A stretch of 64,000 nucleotides of DNA from Spirochaeta thermophila DSM 6192 (GTDB taxonomy: Bacteria > Spirochaetota > Spirochaetia > Winmispirales > Winmispiraceae), in NCBI RefSeq assembly GCF_000147075.1, contig NC_014484.1, forward strand, positions 1-64,000, written 5' to 3'. Below, one piece after another: positions 1-8,161 of the stretch (the first letter of the stretch is position 1; each line of letters begins with the position of its first letter). Under the pieces are notes generated by a model, which searched no databases, was not told where the DNA came from, and saw only the letters and a list, made by a program, of their open reading frames with translations. The position numbers and the translations under genes are program-made.

Positions 1-7
1 CTGGATC

Positions 8-36
8 TCTACAAAGCGCCGTTTTTATGGTATACT
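8..36 (+). promoter_or_regulatory. predicted dnaA promoter
   Basis: A -35-like TCTACA (8-13) lies 17 bp upstream of a -10 TATACT (31-36). The -10 has a strong consensus and the -35 matches TTGACA at four of six positions. It would start transcription near base 43, ahead of two DnaA-box-like sites, so DnaA could repress its own gene. Confidence 0.5.
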
Positions 37-62
37 TACGTTTGTTTCATTCCTGTATGTGA

Positions 63-82
63 TGTGGAAAATTTGTGGATAA
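63..82 (-). promoter_or_regulatory. two DnaA boxes upstream of dnaA
   Basis: TGTGGATAA at 74-82 is the exact reverse complement of the consensus DnaA box TTATCCACA. TGTGGAAAA at 63-71 differs by one base. They sit between the predicted dnaA promoter and the start codon, which fits autoregulation or one arm of a bipartite origin. Confidence 0.65.
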
Positions 83-100
83 CATGCGAGGGAATACGTG

Positions 101-1459
101 ATGGAACATGCCTGGGATTACAGCATCGTATGGAAGGAAACGCTCAATCTCCTGAGGGGCGTCCTCACCGAACAGGAGTTTCGCCTCTGGTTTTTCGAGG
201 TGGACTACTACGACGGATCGGAGGAGACCCTCAGGATCAGGGTCCCTTCCTCTTTCGTCCGGGATCAGATCAAGCAGCGGTATCAGAGGCTCATAGAAGA
301 CAAGTTCTACGAACTCCTCGGAAGGAAACTCCTGCTCGATTTCGTAGTGGAAAAAAGGTCCCTCGCGCAGGAACGACCTGTTTCCTCTTCCTCCCCTCAA
401 CGGGAGATTCCGAAGGAGAGACCACCCCATCCCCAGCTCCGTCGAGACTATACCTTCGAGAATTTCGTGATCGGTGAGAACAACGCATTCGCAGCGAACG
501 CAGCACTCGCGATTGCAAAGAATCCCGGAACGGCCTACAACCCGTGTCTCATCTATGGAGGAGTCGGCCTGGGAAAGACACACCTCCTCCAATCCATCGG
601 GAACTCGGTGTATGGGGAATTCCATAACCTCAAGGTGGTGTACGTCACCGCAGAGGAATTCACCAACGAATTCATCGCCTCGATCCAGAACAAGGAGACC
701 CACAAATTCAAGACGAAGTACCGAAACGTGGACGTGCTCCTCATCGACGACATCCACTTCTTCATGAACAAGACCGAAACCCAGGAGGAACTCTTCCACA
801 CCTTCAATGCACTCTACGATGCCAACAAACAGATGGTGTTCACCTGTGACCGCCCGGTCTCCGAACTGAAGAACATCAGCCATCGCCTCAGGAGCAGGTT
901 CGAGCGGGGTCTCAATGTCGATCTCCAACCTCCTTCGTTCGAGACCAGGTATGCCATTCTCAAAAAAAAGATAGAACAGAAAACCGTCCACATCCCCGAC
1001 GAGGTCATCACCTTCATCGCCGAACACGTCACCACAAACGTAAGGGATCTCGAAGCCGCACTCACCAAGCTCATCGCATACGCCGAGCTCGTACACAGAG
1101 ATATCACCATCGATATCGCAAAGTCACAGCTCAAGGACATGTTCACGACCACGAAACAGACGAACATCACGATAGATCTCATACAGAAGGTCGTGGCCGA
1201 CTACTTCGGGATCACACAGAGCGACCTCAGAAACAAGAAGAGGACCAGGACGGTGGTCTTCCCTCGTCAGATCGCCATGTACATCGCAAGGGAGCTCACT
1301 GAATACTCGACCACGGAGATAGGAGAATACTTCGGTGGCAGGGATCACACCACCGTGATGTATGCCATACAGAAGATAGAATCGAAAATGAGGACGGATC
1401 CGACTCTCGATACCATCATCGCCCAGCTCATCAGAGAGGTCCAGGAGGGTACGAAATAA
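101..1459 (+). CDS. dnaA: chromosomal replication initiator protein DnaA
   Basis: DnaA binds DnaA boxes at oriC, melts the duplex and loads the replicative helicase. The roughly 450-residue length is normal. The AAA+ Walker A (GGVGLGKTH, about residues 153-161), Walker B (VLLIDDIH, about 212-219) and the C-terminal DNA-binding signature GRDHTTVMYAI are all present, after a short Ser/Pro-rich domain II linker. I chose the ATG at 101, 7 nt after GAGGGA (88-93); an in-frame GTG lies directly before it at 98. It is followed by the probable oriC and dnaN, the standard bacterial order. Confidence 0.98.
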   Translation: MEHAWDYSIVWKETLNLLRGVLTEQEFRLWFFEVDYYDGSEETLRIRVPSSFVRDQIKQRYQRLIEDKFYELLGRKLLLDFVVEKRSLAQERPVSSSSPQREIPKERPPHPQLRRDYTFENFVIGENNAFAANAALAIAKNPGTAYNPCLIYGGVGLGKTHLLQSIGNSVYGEFHNLKVVYVTAEEFTNEFIASIQNKETHKFKTKYRNVDVLLIDDIHFFMNKTETQEELFHTFNALYDANKQMVFTCDRPVSELKNISHRLRSRFERGLNVDLQPPSFETRYAILKKKIEQKTVHIPDEVITFIAEHVTTNVRDLEAALTKLIAYAELVHRDITIDIAKSQLKDMFTTTKQTNITIDLIQKVVADYFGITQSDLRNKKRTRTVVFPRQIAMYIARELTEYSTTEIGEYFGGRDHTTVMYAIQKIESKMRTDPTLDTIIAQLIREVQEGTK

Positions 1460-1651
1460 GAGGTGGTATTTTTATGGAATTCCTGTATATAATCTCGAGA
1501 CGTGTGGAAAACCGGACAGACGGTGGAAAAAGGGAGATGAGCAAGAGAATTGTTTTTTATTCCAATATAAAAAGATACAGCATTTTCCACAATTCTCCGT
1601 CCTCTACTATTACGACTACTAGAATTTATATCTTATAGAAAGGAGAGGGTC
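1460..1651. other. probable oriC, dnaA-dnaN intergenic region
   Basis: This 192-bp gap holds DnaA-box-like sites TGTGGAAAA (1503-1511), GGTGGAAAA (1522-1530) and TTTTCCACA (1583-1591, opposite orientation). It also has AT-rich stretches (about 1549-1575 and 1622-1640) that could act as the unwinding element. Together with the two boxes upstream of dnaA this looks like a bipartite origin. The location is typical; origin activity is inferred. The dnaN ribosome-binding site (GGAGAGGG, 1642-1649) is at the right edge. Confidence 0.65.
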
Positions 1652-2755
1652 ATGAAATTCACCTGTGAACGAGATGAACTCATAAAGGACATCTCACTCG
1701 CACAGGACATCATCGCGTCGAAAAATGCCTTGTCGATACTCGCGAATGTCCTCCTTGTGGCGAAGGACTCGAGGCTCACCATCAGGGCCACGGATCTCAA
1801 GGTGGGGTTCGAGACGAGCAGCCCTGTGGAGGTCTCGAGGGAAGGTGCCACCACGGTCTTCTGTGACAAACTACTCGGTATCCTGAGGTCACTCCCCTCC
1901 GGAGCGGTCGAGTTCGAGCTCGATGAACACGATTCCCTCCACATAAGAACCGTTTTCAAGAAGATCAATTTCACATTGAAGACCATCTCCCCCGACAAGT
2001 ATCCCGAGATGCCTCTCCACGGAGATTCGTACTTCTCCATACCTCAGAGCGATCTACTCGAAATGATATCCCATACGGTCTTCGCCGTGTCGGATGATGA
2101 GACGCGCTACTTCATGAACGGGGTGTTCGTTGAGAAGGGAGAGAAAGGGCTCACAATGGTGGCTACCGATGGACGGAGACTCGCCTATATCGAAAAAGGG
2201 GTGGATGGTGGCGTTCCGGATTTCAACGGAGTGATCATCCCGCCGAAGATCCTCCATCTTGCGAGGAAACTCCTCCCCGGTGAGGGTATGGTCGACGTCG
2301 CGATCGGAGAGAAACATGTATTCCTCAGATACGGGGATGTCTACCTCTCGAGTAACCTCATAGAGGGAAATTTCCCCGCCTACAGGCGGGTCATACCTGA
2401 ACAGCAGGCGCACTCCTTTACGCTCCAGAGAGAGGAGTTCCTCGAGGCATTGAGACGGGTGTCCCTCCTCGTCGAACAGAAGTCACGGAGGGTTTTCCTC
2501 ACGGTGAAAGAGGGGGTGCTCGTGGTGAGTTCCGAGGAGACCGATCTCGGGGTGGCACAGGAAGAGATCCCCGCGCAGTATGCCGACGAAGAGGTCACCA
2601 TCGCCGTCAACTACCTCTACCTTCTCGAACCGCTCAAGGTCATGACAGAGGAGCAGGTCGAGATCGCCTTTACCGAGCCGAGTCGAGCCATCACGGTCCG
2701 GCCGGTGCCGGAGAGGGAGTTCTTCCACATCGTCATGCCTATGCAGCTCGATTGA
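1652..2755 (+). CDS. dnaN: DNA polymerase III beta subunit (sliding clamp)
   Basis: DnaN is the ring-shaped processivity clamp that tethers polymerase III to DNA. The 367-residue length and three repeated clamp folds fit the family, and the C-terminus has the usual PxRxxxFxHIVMPMQL-type ending. The start ATG follows a strong GGAGAGGG site. recF starts 5 bases after the stop, so dnaN and recF are probably cotranscribed. Confidence 0.97.
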   Translation: MKFTCERDELIKDISLAQDIIASKNALSILANVLLVAKDSRLTIRATDLKVGFETSSPVEVSREGATTVFCDKLLGILRSLPSGAVEFELDEHDSLHIRTVFKKINFTLKTISPDKYPEMPLHGDSYFSIPQSDLLEMISHTVFAVSDDETRYFMNGVFVEKGEKGLTMVATDGRRLAYIEKGVDGGVPDFNGVIIPPKILHLARKLLPGEGMVDVAIGEKHVFLRYGDVYLSSNLIEGNFPAYRRVIPEQQAHSFTLQREEFLEALRRVSLLVEQKSRRVFLTVKEGVLVVSSEETDLGVAQEEIPAQYADEEVTIAVNYLYLLEPLKVMTEEQVEIAFTEPSRAITVRPVPEREFFHIVMPMQLD

Positions 2756-2759
2756 GGAT

Positions 2760-3851
2760 ATGTTCCTCACCATCGGTTCGGAGGGGTTCCGCAATATCGT
2801 CACGGGGACGATCGACGTGGGAGCCCCTGTGGTCGTGTTTGTCGGCGAGAACGGTCAGGGAAAGACGAACATTCTCGAACTCGTCTACCTTCTCTGCTAT
2901 GGTGTTTCGTTCCGTACACGACAGAATACCTTCCTGATAAGGAGGGGACGGAGCTCCTGCAGGGTCCATGGAGAATTCAGAACCGAGGAAGGATACATAC
3001 TACCCATACTCGTGGAGATAGGTCCCACCTCCAAGGAGATATTCCTCAACGAGAAGAAGATAGCGAACAGGAAGGAACTGTTTTCCATTTCTCCATGTAT
3101 CGTATTCGCGCACGACGACATCCAGTTCGTGGTAGGGTCGCCGCTCCTCCATAGGCAGTTCATGAACCAGATCCTCACCCTGGTGGATCCTCTCTTTCTC
3201 GACTCTCTCAGGACGTACAACAGGATACTCACCTCTCGGAACGAGGCCCTCAAGGAAGCCCGGGAGGATCTTTTGGATGTGTACGACGACCAACTTGCCG
3301 ACATCGCTCATCAGATCACGGTAAAACGCGAGCGAATGATGGATGCCTTTTCTTCGATCCTTCGGAGTACGTGCGAGGAGTTCGGATTCTCAGGGAACGT
3401 GTTCGATGTCTCGTACCGTGCTTCACTGAAGGGAGACGGAAAAGAGGAGTTGATGCGGATCCTCAGGAGTGAGCGCACGCAGGATCTGATGGTGGGGTTC
3501 ACGCGACGCGGTCCCCACAGGGACAGGCTCGTCTTTACCATGAACGGACATCCCGTCCCCGACTATGCTTCCACAGGAGAGATACGTCTGCTCTCCCTTT
3601 TGCTCAGGGTGGCGCAGACCACATATGTGCGGGAGAGTACGGGCAAGACCCCCATCCTTCTCTTCGATGATGTGCTCCTCGAGCTCGATCCTTTGAAGCG
3701 AAGACGGGTCGTAGAGATGATTCCTCATGGGAGACAGAGTTTCTTCACATTCCTTCCGGAAGAGCCCATCCTCCAGGTACTTGGAGGAGGAAGGAGTCTG
3801 GTGTATCATGTAGTCGAAGGACGGATCGTTCCGGATGAAACGAGCCAGTGA
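2760..3851 (+). CDS. recF: DNA replication and repair protein RecF
   Basis: RecF is an SMC-like ATPase that helps load RecA at gapped DNA. Walker A GENGQGKTN is at residues 29-37, and the ABC-type D-loop/Walker B (LLFDDVLLELD) is near residue 305. The length of 363 fits the family. It lies 4 nt after dnaN and its 3' end overlaps the next gene by 17 nt, suggesting translational coupling within the dnaN-recF-DUF721 operon. Confidence 0.96.
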   Translation: MFLTIGSEGFRNIVTGTIDVGAPVVVFVGENGQGKTNILELVYLLCYGVSFRTRQNTFLIRRGRSSCRVHGEFRTEEGYILPILVEIGPTSKEIFLNEKKIANRKELFSISPCIVFAHDDIQFVVGSPLLHRQFMNQILTLVDPLFLDSLRTYNRILTSRNEALKEAREDLLDVYDDQLADIAHQITVKRERMMDAFSSILRSTCEEFGFSGNVFDVSYRASLKGDGKEELMRILRSERTQDLMVGFTRRGPHRDRLVFTMNGHPVPDYASTGEIRLLSLLLRVAQTTYVRESTGKTPILLFDDVLLELDPLKRRRVVEMIPHGRQSFFTFLPEEPILQVLGGGRSLVYHVVEGRIVPDETSQ

Positions 3852-4284
3852 ACTCGTGCGCGCTCTTCTCTCCCATATCGCCCCCGAGCAGGGTGAAATG
3901 TATCTTCGTTTCTTTCACATGTGGAGACGGATCCTCGGGGAACGTCTCGCGTACCACTGCAGGATCGAGGACGTAGAGAAAGGTGTCGTGAAAGTCGTCG
4001 TCGATCACCCGGCATGGCTCGCCGAAGTACACTTCAAAGAGAGGTATATACTCTCTCGATTACAGAAAGACTTCCCCTCGCTGGGGATACGCCGCCTCGA
4101 GTTTCGGGTGGAGCCCACGATGACCCCTCGGTCCTCACAGGACCAGGTTCGTACGCAGTCCTCCGAGGGGACGGAACCGGTGGAGGTCGAGGAGATCCAT
4201 GCGACGGAGACCGAGCGGATAAAAGACCCTCATCTGAGGGAGGCCCTCGAGCGATTGAGAAAGACCCTCTCCCGGGGCCTGTAA
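3835..4284 (+). CDS. DUF721 (DciA-like) protein with IS-altered C-terminus
   Basis: A 149-residue DUF721 protein. DUF721 includes DciA, the ancestral replicative-helicase loader factor, and genes of this family commonly follow recF. The conserved region (RASELV...WRRILGERLA...HPAWLAEVHF) spans about residues 3-80; the tail is charged and low-complexity. The start overlaps recF by 17 nt. An IS256-type element is inserted after codon 146, so the present ending (S-R-G-L-stop) uses a TAA supplied by the element. Joining the flanks restores an original ending of S-R-R-A-L-T with a stop at 5636-5638, so the protein lost only about two residues and is probably still functional. Confidence 0.85.
   Translation: MKRASELVRALLSHIAPEQGEMYLRFFHMWRRILGERLAYHCRIEDVEKGVVKVVVDHPAWLAEVHFKERYILSRLQKDFPSLGIRRLEFRVEPTMTPRSSQDQVRTQSSEGTEPVEVEEIHATETERIKDPHLREALERLRKTLSRGL
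4267..4274. repeat. left target-site duplication of the IS
   Basis: CTCTCCCG, repeated exactly at 5615-5622 on the other side of the element. The match extends to ten bases (CCCTCTCCCG at 4265-4274 and 5613-5622) if the terminal bases are assigned to the host. Confidence 0.8.
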
Positions 4285-4319
4285 CATCGAGTGTTGAAAA
4301 ACGCGGGAAAAAAAGATAA

Positions 4320-4368
4320 GGGGTATCTCCCACCACACTAATCCTTTATTTCAAGGAGGAGATACCCC
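4320..4368 (+). promoter_or_regulatory. hairpin sequestering the transposase ribosome-binding site
   Basis: GGGGTATCTCC (4320-4330) and GGAGATACCCC (4358-4368) form a perfect 11-bp inverted repeat with a 27-nt loop. The right arm contains part of the Shine-Dalgarno AAGGAGG (4353-4359) and ends directly before the ATG at 4369. A read-through transcript from outside the element would fold and hide the start, whereas a transcript starting inside the loop would not. Confidence 0.7.
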
Positions 4369-5607
4369 ATGAAGCGCGGCAAGACACGCGCACTGACTGA
4401 GACACAGTATACCCTCTCTGGCCTCATGAAGCAAGTGGAGGCCCAACTCCGGGAGGAAGTGCGCCACACCTACAAGACGTACCTGGAGCACCTCCTTGAG
4501 ACACTGAGAGAGGAGGCAGTGGGACGACCGCGATATGCACGAGGGGAGGCTGAGAAGCCACCGTACTACCGGTACGGCTACAGGAAGTGGAAGAGTGTGC
4601 AGACCCCATGGGGGCCGATCGAGGAGGTACGCGTGCCCCGGATCCGCACCGGCGGGGGGAAGGAGGTGAAGCTGGTCGCCTATGAGCAGAGGCTCGTGGC
4701 CCTCACCGAGCAGCTCCTCCTTGGGTATGTGGGAGGGATGAGCGCGCGGAGATATGCCATCCTGTTACGGGAGTTAGGGATAGGCGAGGCCCACCCTCAG
4801 ACGATCTTACGGATCATAAAGCGTCTTCGTGAGGAGAAGGAGCGGTGGCGGAGGCGGCCGCTTAGTGGGGTGAAGGCGCTCGTGCTGGATGGGGTGTGGG
4901 GAAAGCTGAGGGGAAAAGGGAGAAGGGGGCTGGTGATCTTGAGTGCCGTGGGGGTGAAGGAGGACGGGTCTCATGAGCTACTCGACTGGGTCGTTGCGGA
5001 GCGGGAGGAGCGAGCGAGCTACGAGCGACTGCTTACCAGGCTCTATGAGCGGGGGCTTCATGAGGTGGAGCTGGTGGTGGCCGATGAGGCTGAGGGGATC
5101 TGGCAGGCCGTGGAGACGGTGTATCCTGAGGCGAAGAAGCAGGTATGCCTCTGGCACCTTGAGCGGACCCTTGAGCGGACGCTCCTCAATGAACTGAGAG
5201 GTAAGGAGAAGAGGCACGTACAGGAGATGCGGCGGGCATTTCGGGATGCCTACCGGAAGCTTTTGGCGGCACGAGAGAAGGAGGAGGCGGAGAAGGCCCT
5301 TGAGGGGTTCTGGAAGGAGTGGGGAGCCCGTGCGCCGCGGATGAGTGCCGCACTCCTGTGGCGGAAGGACCGACTGTTCTCCTATCTGGAGCTGCCCTAT
5401 GAGTGGAAGGAGAAGGTGAGGACGAACGCCCTTGTGGAGAACCTCTTTCGGCACATGAGAAGCTTTCTGCGGAGGTATCCTGGGTATATGAGCCGTGCCC
5501 ATGCGGATGAGGCGGTAGGCCTCTACGTGGTGGGTATGCAGATACACTCGCAGTGTGGGAGACGCACCCCTTATCAGCTCCAGCTCAATTTCAACACTCC
5601 TCCTTGA
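4369..5607 (+). CDS. IS256-family (Mutator-type) transposase
   Basis: A 412-residue DDE transposase. Likely catalytic residues are D in VLDGVW (about residue 174), D in VADEAEG (about 237) and E in NALVENLFR (about 360), each in the expected IS256 context, with the CLWHLER motif between the second and third. The start ATG follows AAGGAGG. The last codons run into the right terminal inverted repeat. The frame is intact, so the element may be active. Confidence 0.93.
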   Translation: MKRGKTRALTETQYTLSGLMKQVEAQLREEVRHTYKTYLEHLLETLREEAVGRPRYARGEAEKPPYYRYGYRKWKSVQTPWGPIEEVRVPRIRTGGGKEVKLVAYEQRLVALTEQLLLGYVGGMSARRYAILLRELGIGEAHPQTILRIIKRLREEKERWRRRPLSGVKALVLDGVWGKLRGKGRRGLVILSAVGVKEDGSHELLDWVVAEREERASYERLLTRLYERGLHEVELVVADEAEGIWQAVETVYPEAKKQVCLWHLERTLERTLLNELRGKEKRHVQEMRRAFRDAYRKLLAAREKEEAEKALEGFWKEWGARAPRMSAALLWRKDRLFSYLELPYEWKEKVRTNALVENLFRHMRSFLRRYPGYMSRAHADEAVGLYVVGMQIHSQCGRRTPYQLQLNFNTPP

Positions 5608-5614
5608 CAGAGCC

Positions 5615-5622
5615 CTCTCCCG
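5615..5622. repeat. right target-site duplication of the IS
   Basis: CTCTCCCG, an exact copy of 4267-4274. Removing the element and one copy restores an open reading frame from DUF721 to a TGA at 5636-5638. Confidence 0.8.
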
Positions 5623-5629
5623 CCGCGCC

Positions 5630-5658
5630 TTGACGTGATCTCTTCGTGTTTTTATACT
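5630..5658 (+). promoter_or_regulatory. sigma-70 promoter of rpmH
   Basis: TTGACG (5630-5635), 17-bp spacer, TATACT (5653-5658): five of six at each box with ideal spacing. It lies in what was the 3' end of the DUF721 gene before the IS insertion. The transcript leader before rpmH is about 45 nt. Confidence 0.8.
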
Positions 5659-5709
5659 TGAACGACCAGATCGAATGATATTTCCATTTGGAGTGGAGGA
5701 TATACCTTT

Positions 5710-5865
5710 ATGAAGAGGACGTATCAGCCCAGCAGGGTGAAGAGAGTGAGGAAGTTCGGTTTCCGTGCCCGCATGAAGACGAAGGGTGGACGTCTCGTCC
5801 TGAAGAGGAGAAGGGCAAAAGGAAGAAAGAAACTCACCGTCTCAGATGAAAAGAAGCCTTACTAA
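5710..5865 (+). CDS. rpmH: 50S ribosomal protein L34
   Basis: A 51-residue, very basic protein beginning MKRTYQPSR with the L34 signature ([12 protein letters not shown], then [17 protein letters not shown]). The start is preceded by GGAGTGGAGGA (5690-5700). Its 3' end overlaps rnpA by 20 nt in a different frame, a tight rpmH-rnpA coupling that is also known in Thermus. The overlap forces an extra C-terminal tail (TVSDEKKPY) on L34. Confidence 0.96.
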   Translation: MKRTYQPSRVKRVRKFGFRARMKTKGGRLVLKRRRAKGRKKLTVSDEKKPY

Positions 5866-6205
5866 GAAAGAGCGCCTTGCAAGGCCCAAGGATATTCAGC
5901 GCCTGTTTCTTGAGGGACGGAAGGTTAGAGTAAAGGGTGCGGGTCTCACGTTCATCGAGAATGGACGTGACTACTCTAGGATCCTGTTTGTGGTCCCCAG
6001 GAGCATAAAAAGTAAGGTGGAACGTAATCGTCTCAAGCGTGTGGCGAGGGAGTGCGTTCGCCTCCAGAAGGACCTTCTACCTCCCGGATATGATCTGGCG
6101 CTCATTCTCTTTCCCGGAGACTATTCATATGAAGCACGGATGGAGCAGTTCCGCTCCCTTCTCAAAGCGGCAGAGCTGGTGGGTGAGATGGATCGCATTT
6201 CCTAG
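5846..6205 (+). CDS. rnpA: ribonuclease P protein component
   Basis: RnpA is the protein subunit of RNase P, which trims the 5' leader of pre-tRNAs. The 119-residue length is normal, and the RNR signature ([13 protein letters not shown]) is near residues 57-69. The start lies inside rpmH, and the 3' end overlaps the yidD start by 23 nt, so rpmH, rnpA, yidD and yidC appear to form one operon from the 5630 promoter. Confidence 0.95.
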   Translation: MKRSLTKKERLARPKDIQRLFLEGRKVRVKGAGLTFIENGRDYSRILFVVPRSIKSKVERNRLKRVARECVRLQKDLLPPGYDLALILFPGDYSYEARMEQFRSLLKAAELVGEMDRIS

Positions 6206-6410
6206 GAAGCTTCTCGTCCTCGTCATCAGACTCTACCAACGGTTTGTCTCCCCTGCATTTCCTTCCCGTTGCAGGTTCTATCCCACGTGTTCACACTATA
6301 CCATCCAGGCGCTCGAGAAGTATGGCCTGGTGAAGGGACTGTCTCTGGGGATAAAGCGTATAAGCAAGTGTCATCCTTTCCATCCTGGTGGATACGATCC
6401 AGTGCCCTAA
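6183..6410 (+). CDS. yidD: membrane protein insertion efficiency factor YidD
   Basis: About 75 residues with the hallmark [15 protein letters not shown] and the C-terminal [12 protein letters not shown]. YidD is a small membrane-associated helper of YidC-dependent insertion. I placed the start at the GTG at 6183, which overlaps the end of rnpA by 23 nt. No ATG is in frame close to the conserved region, and the GTG gives the length usual for the family. yidC follows 18 nt later. Confidence 0.88.
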   Translation: MRWIAFPRKLLVLVIRLYQRFVSPAFPSRCRFYPTCSHYTIQALEKYGLVKGLSLGIKRISKCHPFHPGGYDPVP

Positions 6411-6428
6411 GAGAGGAGTATATCGAGT

Positions 6429-8150
6429 ATGGAACGAAATGTGGTGATCGCAGTGATCCTTTCCGCCGTGGTGATCATTGTAAGTGCAGTGATCAATCAG
6501 ATGCTTTTCATGTCGCAGGTTCCTCAGGTCCCCGCCCCTGTGGAAGAGGAAGTCCTTTCAGAGACGCCCACACCTCAGGCGACCTCCTCACAGGAAGGGT
6601 CGTCTCTCCTCTCGGAGGGACTTCCTTCCGGTCTTTCCGTGGAGGCGCTCCTCCCCGCGGAGGATCGCGAGGTGGTCTACCGCTCCCCGCTCATGGAGGT
6701 GGTGTTTTCGTCCAGAGGGGGGACGGTACGGTCTCTCAAACTCCTCACCCACAGGGATGGGGAGGAAAGTGTCGAGATGGTCTATCGCCCCGAAGGGGGG
6801 CGGAACGCCTTTTCCCTCTCGATAGGGAAAGGGGATCTCCTCCTCGACGTGCCGTTCCAGGTGAGGAGGCCGGACGAACGGACGGTCGAGTTTTTTCAGG
6901 ATGTCCGGCTCAGCGGGCTTCCTCCGTTCAGGGTGACGAAGAGGTATCGGTTCTATCCCGAGGAGTATCTCTTCGACCTCGAAGTGGAACTCGTCAACTC
7001 CGAGAACAGCTCCCTTCCTCTGAACTTCGAGGGCGTCATGTACACGCTTGACACCGGTCCCCAGATAGGTCCTCCGTTCGCCGCCCTCGATCGTTACGGC
7101 GAGTACAGGAAGTTCTTCTATTTCCTCAACGGCAAGAGGAAGGAGGTCCGTCTCGATCCCGGGAAGATCTCCGAACTCGAGGAGGGTGATCCCACATGGG
7201 TCGCCATCTCGGGGAAGTACTTCACCCTCATCGCGATTCCTCTCTTGCCGCAGTATGATGTGGCCTTTTCCACCGTAGTCGAGGGTGATCTCCCACTGGG
7301 ATCGACCGTCTACCTCTACAGACCGGCGGCGAGGAGCGCACGGATCACCGATCTGTATCGTTTCTACGTGGGGCCAAAGATCAGCGGGGAACTCTCGAAA
7401 TACAACAAGAAGAACGAGAACAGCGCCGGTCTCTCAGAACTCCATCTCGAGAAGGTGGTCGACACCTCTCTTCTGGGATGGCTCGAAGGGATCCTCAAGT
7501 TCTTCCTGCAGATTTTCTTCCGGATCATCCCGAACTATGGGGTGGCCATCATCCTTCTCACGCTCTTTGTGAAGATCCTCCTCTTTCCCCTCACCCACAA
7601 GTCGTATGAGTCGGCGAGTAAGATGCAGCAGCTCGCGCCGAAGATGGAGGAAGTCAGAAACCGCTACAAGGATGATCCCCAGCGGATGAACCAGGAGCTC
7701 GCGCTCCTCTATCAGAAGGAAGGGGTGAATCCCCTGGGCGGGTGTCTCCCTCTCCTCCTCCAGATACCCATCTTTTTCGCCATGTACGGTCTCTTCAGCT
7801 CCCATTTCGACCTTCGGGGGGCGACGTTCATCCCGGGATGGATCGATGACCTTTCGGTACCGGAGAGCGTATTCCACTTCGATACTCCGCTTCCTCTCCT
7901 GGGATGGACCGATATCCGGCTCCTTCCGCTCATCCTTGTGGTCACCCAGATCATCTCCACGAAGATCACGCAAGGCGCCTCCTCATCGTCACAGAACCAA
8001 GTCTTCATGTATGTCCTCCCGGTGGTGTTCCTCTTTATCCTGTACAATGCGCCCGCGGGGCTTCTCGTCTACTGGGTGGCCATGAATATCTTTACCATAG
8101 CCCAACAGCTCTACATCAACAGAGTGATGAAGCGAAAAACCTCAGACTAA
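6429..8150 (+). CDS. yidC: membrane protein insertase YidC/Oxa1
   Basis: 573 residues with an N-terminal membrane anchor (about residues 5-25), a large periplasmic beta domain (about 70-340) and a C-terminal insertase core. The core has five hydrophobic segments, starting near residue 355, with the LFPLTHKSYESASKMQ loop and GGCLPLLLQIPIFFAMY. The periplasmic domain indicates the diderm-type YidC. It inserts inner-membrane proteins with or without SecYEG. Confidence 0.96.
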   Translation: MERNVVIAVILSAVVIIVSAVINQMLFMSQVPQVPAPVEEEVLSETPTPQATSSQEGSSLLSEGLPSGLSVEALLPAEDREVVYRSPLMEVVFSSRGGTVRSLKLLTHRDGEESVEMVYRPEGGRNAFSLSIGKGDLLLDVPFQVRRPDERTVEFFQDVRLSGLPPFRVTKRYRFYPEEYLFDLEVELVNSENSSLPLNFEGVMYTLDTGPQIGPPFAALDRYGEYRKFFYFLNGKRKEVRLDPGKISELEEGDPTWVAISGKYFTLIAIPLLPQYDVAFSTVVEGDLPLGSTVYLYRPAARSARITDLYRFYVGPKISGELSKYNKKNENSAGLSELHLEKVVDTSLLGWLEGILKFFLQIFFRIIPNYGVAIILLTLFVKILLFPLTHKSYESASKMQQLAPKMEEVRNRYKDDPQRMNQELALLYQKEGVNPLGGCLPLLLQIPIFFAMYGLFSSHFDLRGATFIPGWIDDLSVPESVFHFDTPLPLLGWTDIRLLPLILVVTQIISTKITQGASSSSQNQVFMYVLPVVFLFILYNAPAGLLVYWVAMNIFTIAQQLYINRVMKRKTSD

Positions 8151-8161
8151 GGAGATCTCAT

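Larger units (their letters stand above)
4275..5614 (+). mobile_element. IS256-family insertion sequence, complete
   Basis: The element is about 1340 bp. Imperfect terminal inverted repeats: the left end (4275-4299) begins GGGCCTGTAACATC and the right end, read inward from 5614 to 5589, begins GGCTCTGTCAAGG; both finish with the identical GAGTGTTGAAA. An 8-bp direct duplication CTCTCCCG flanks it (4267-4274 and 5615-5622), with one or two extra flanking C bases also matching. A target duplication of 8-9 bp is typical of IS256. The single transposase is intact, so the insertion looks recent. It sits in the last codons of the DUF721 gene. Confidence 0.88.

Noticed and set aside
5589..5599. IS right end placed at the 11-bp core repeat only
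   Set aside because: Flanks 5600-5607 and 4281-4288 do not match, while ends at 4275 and 5614 give an exact 8-bp duplication.
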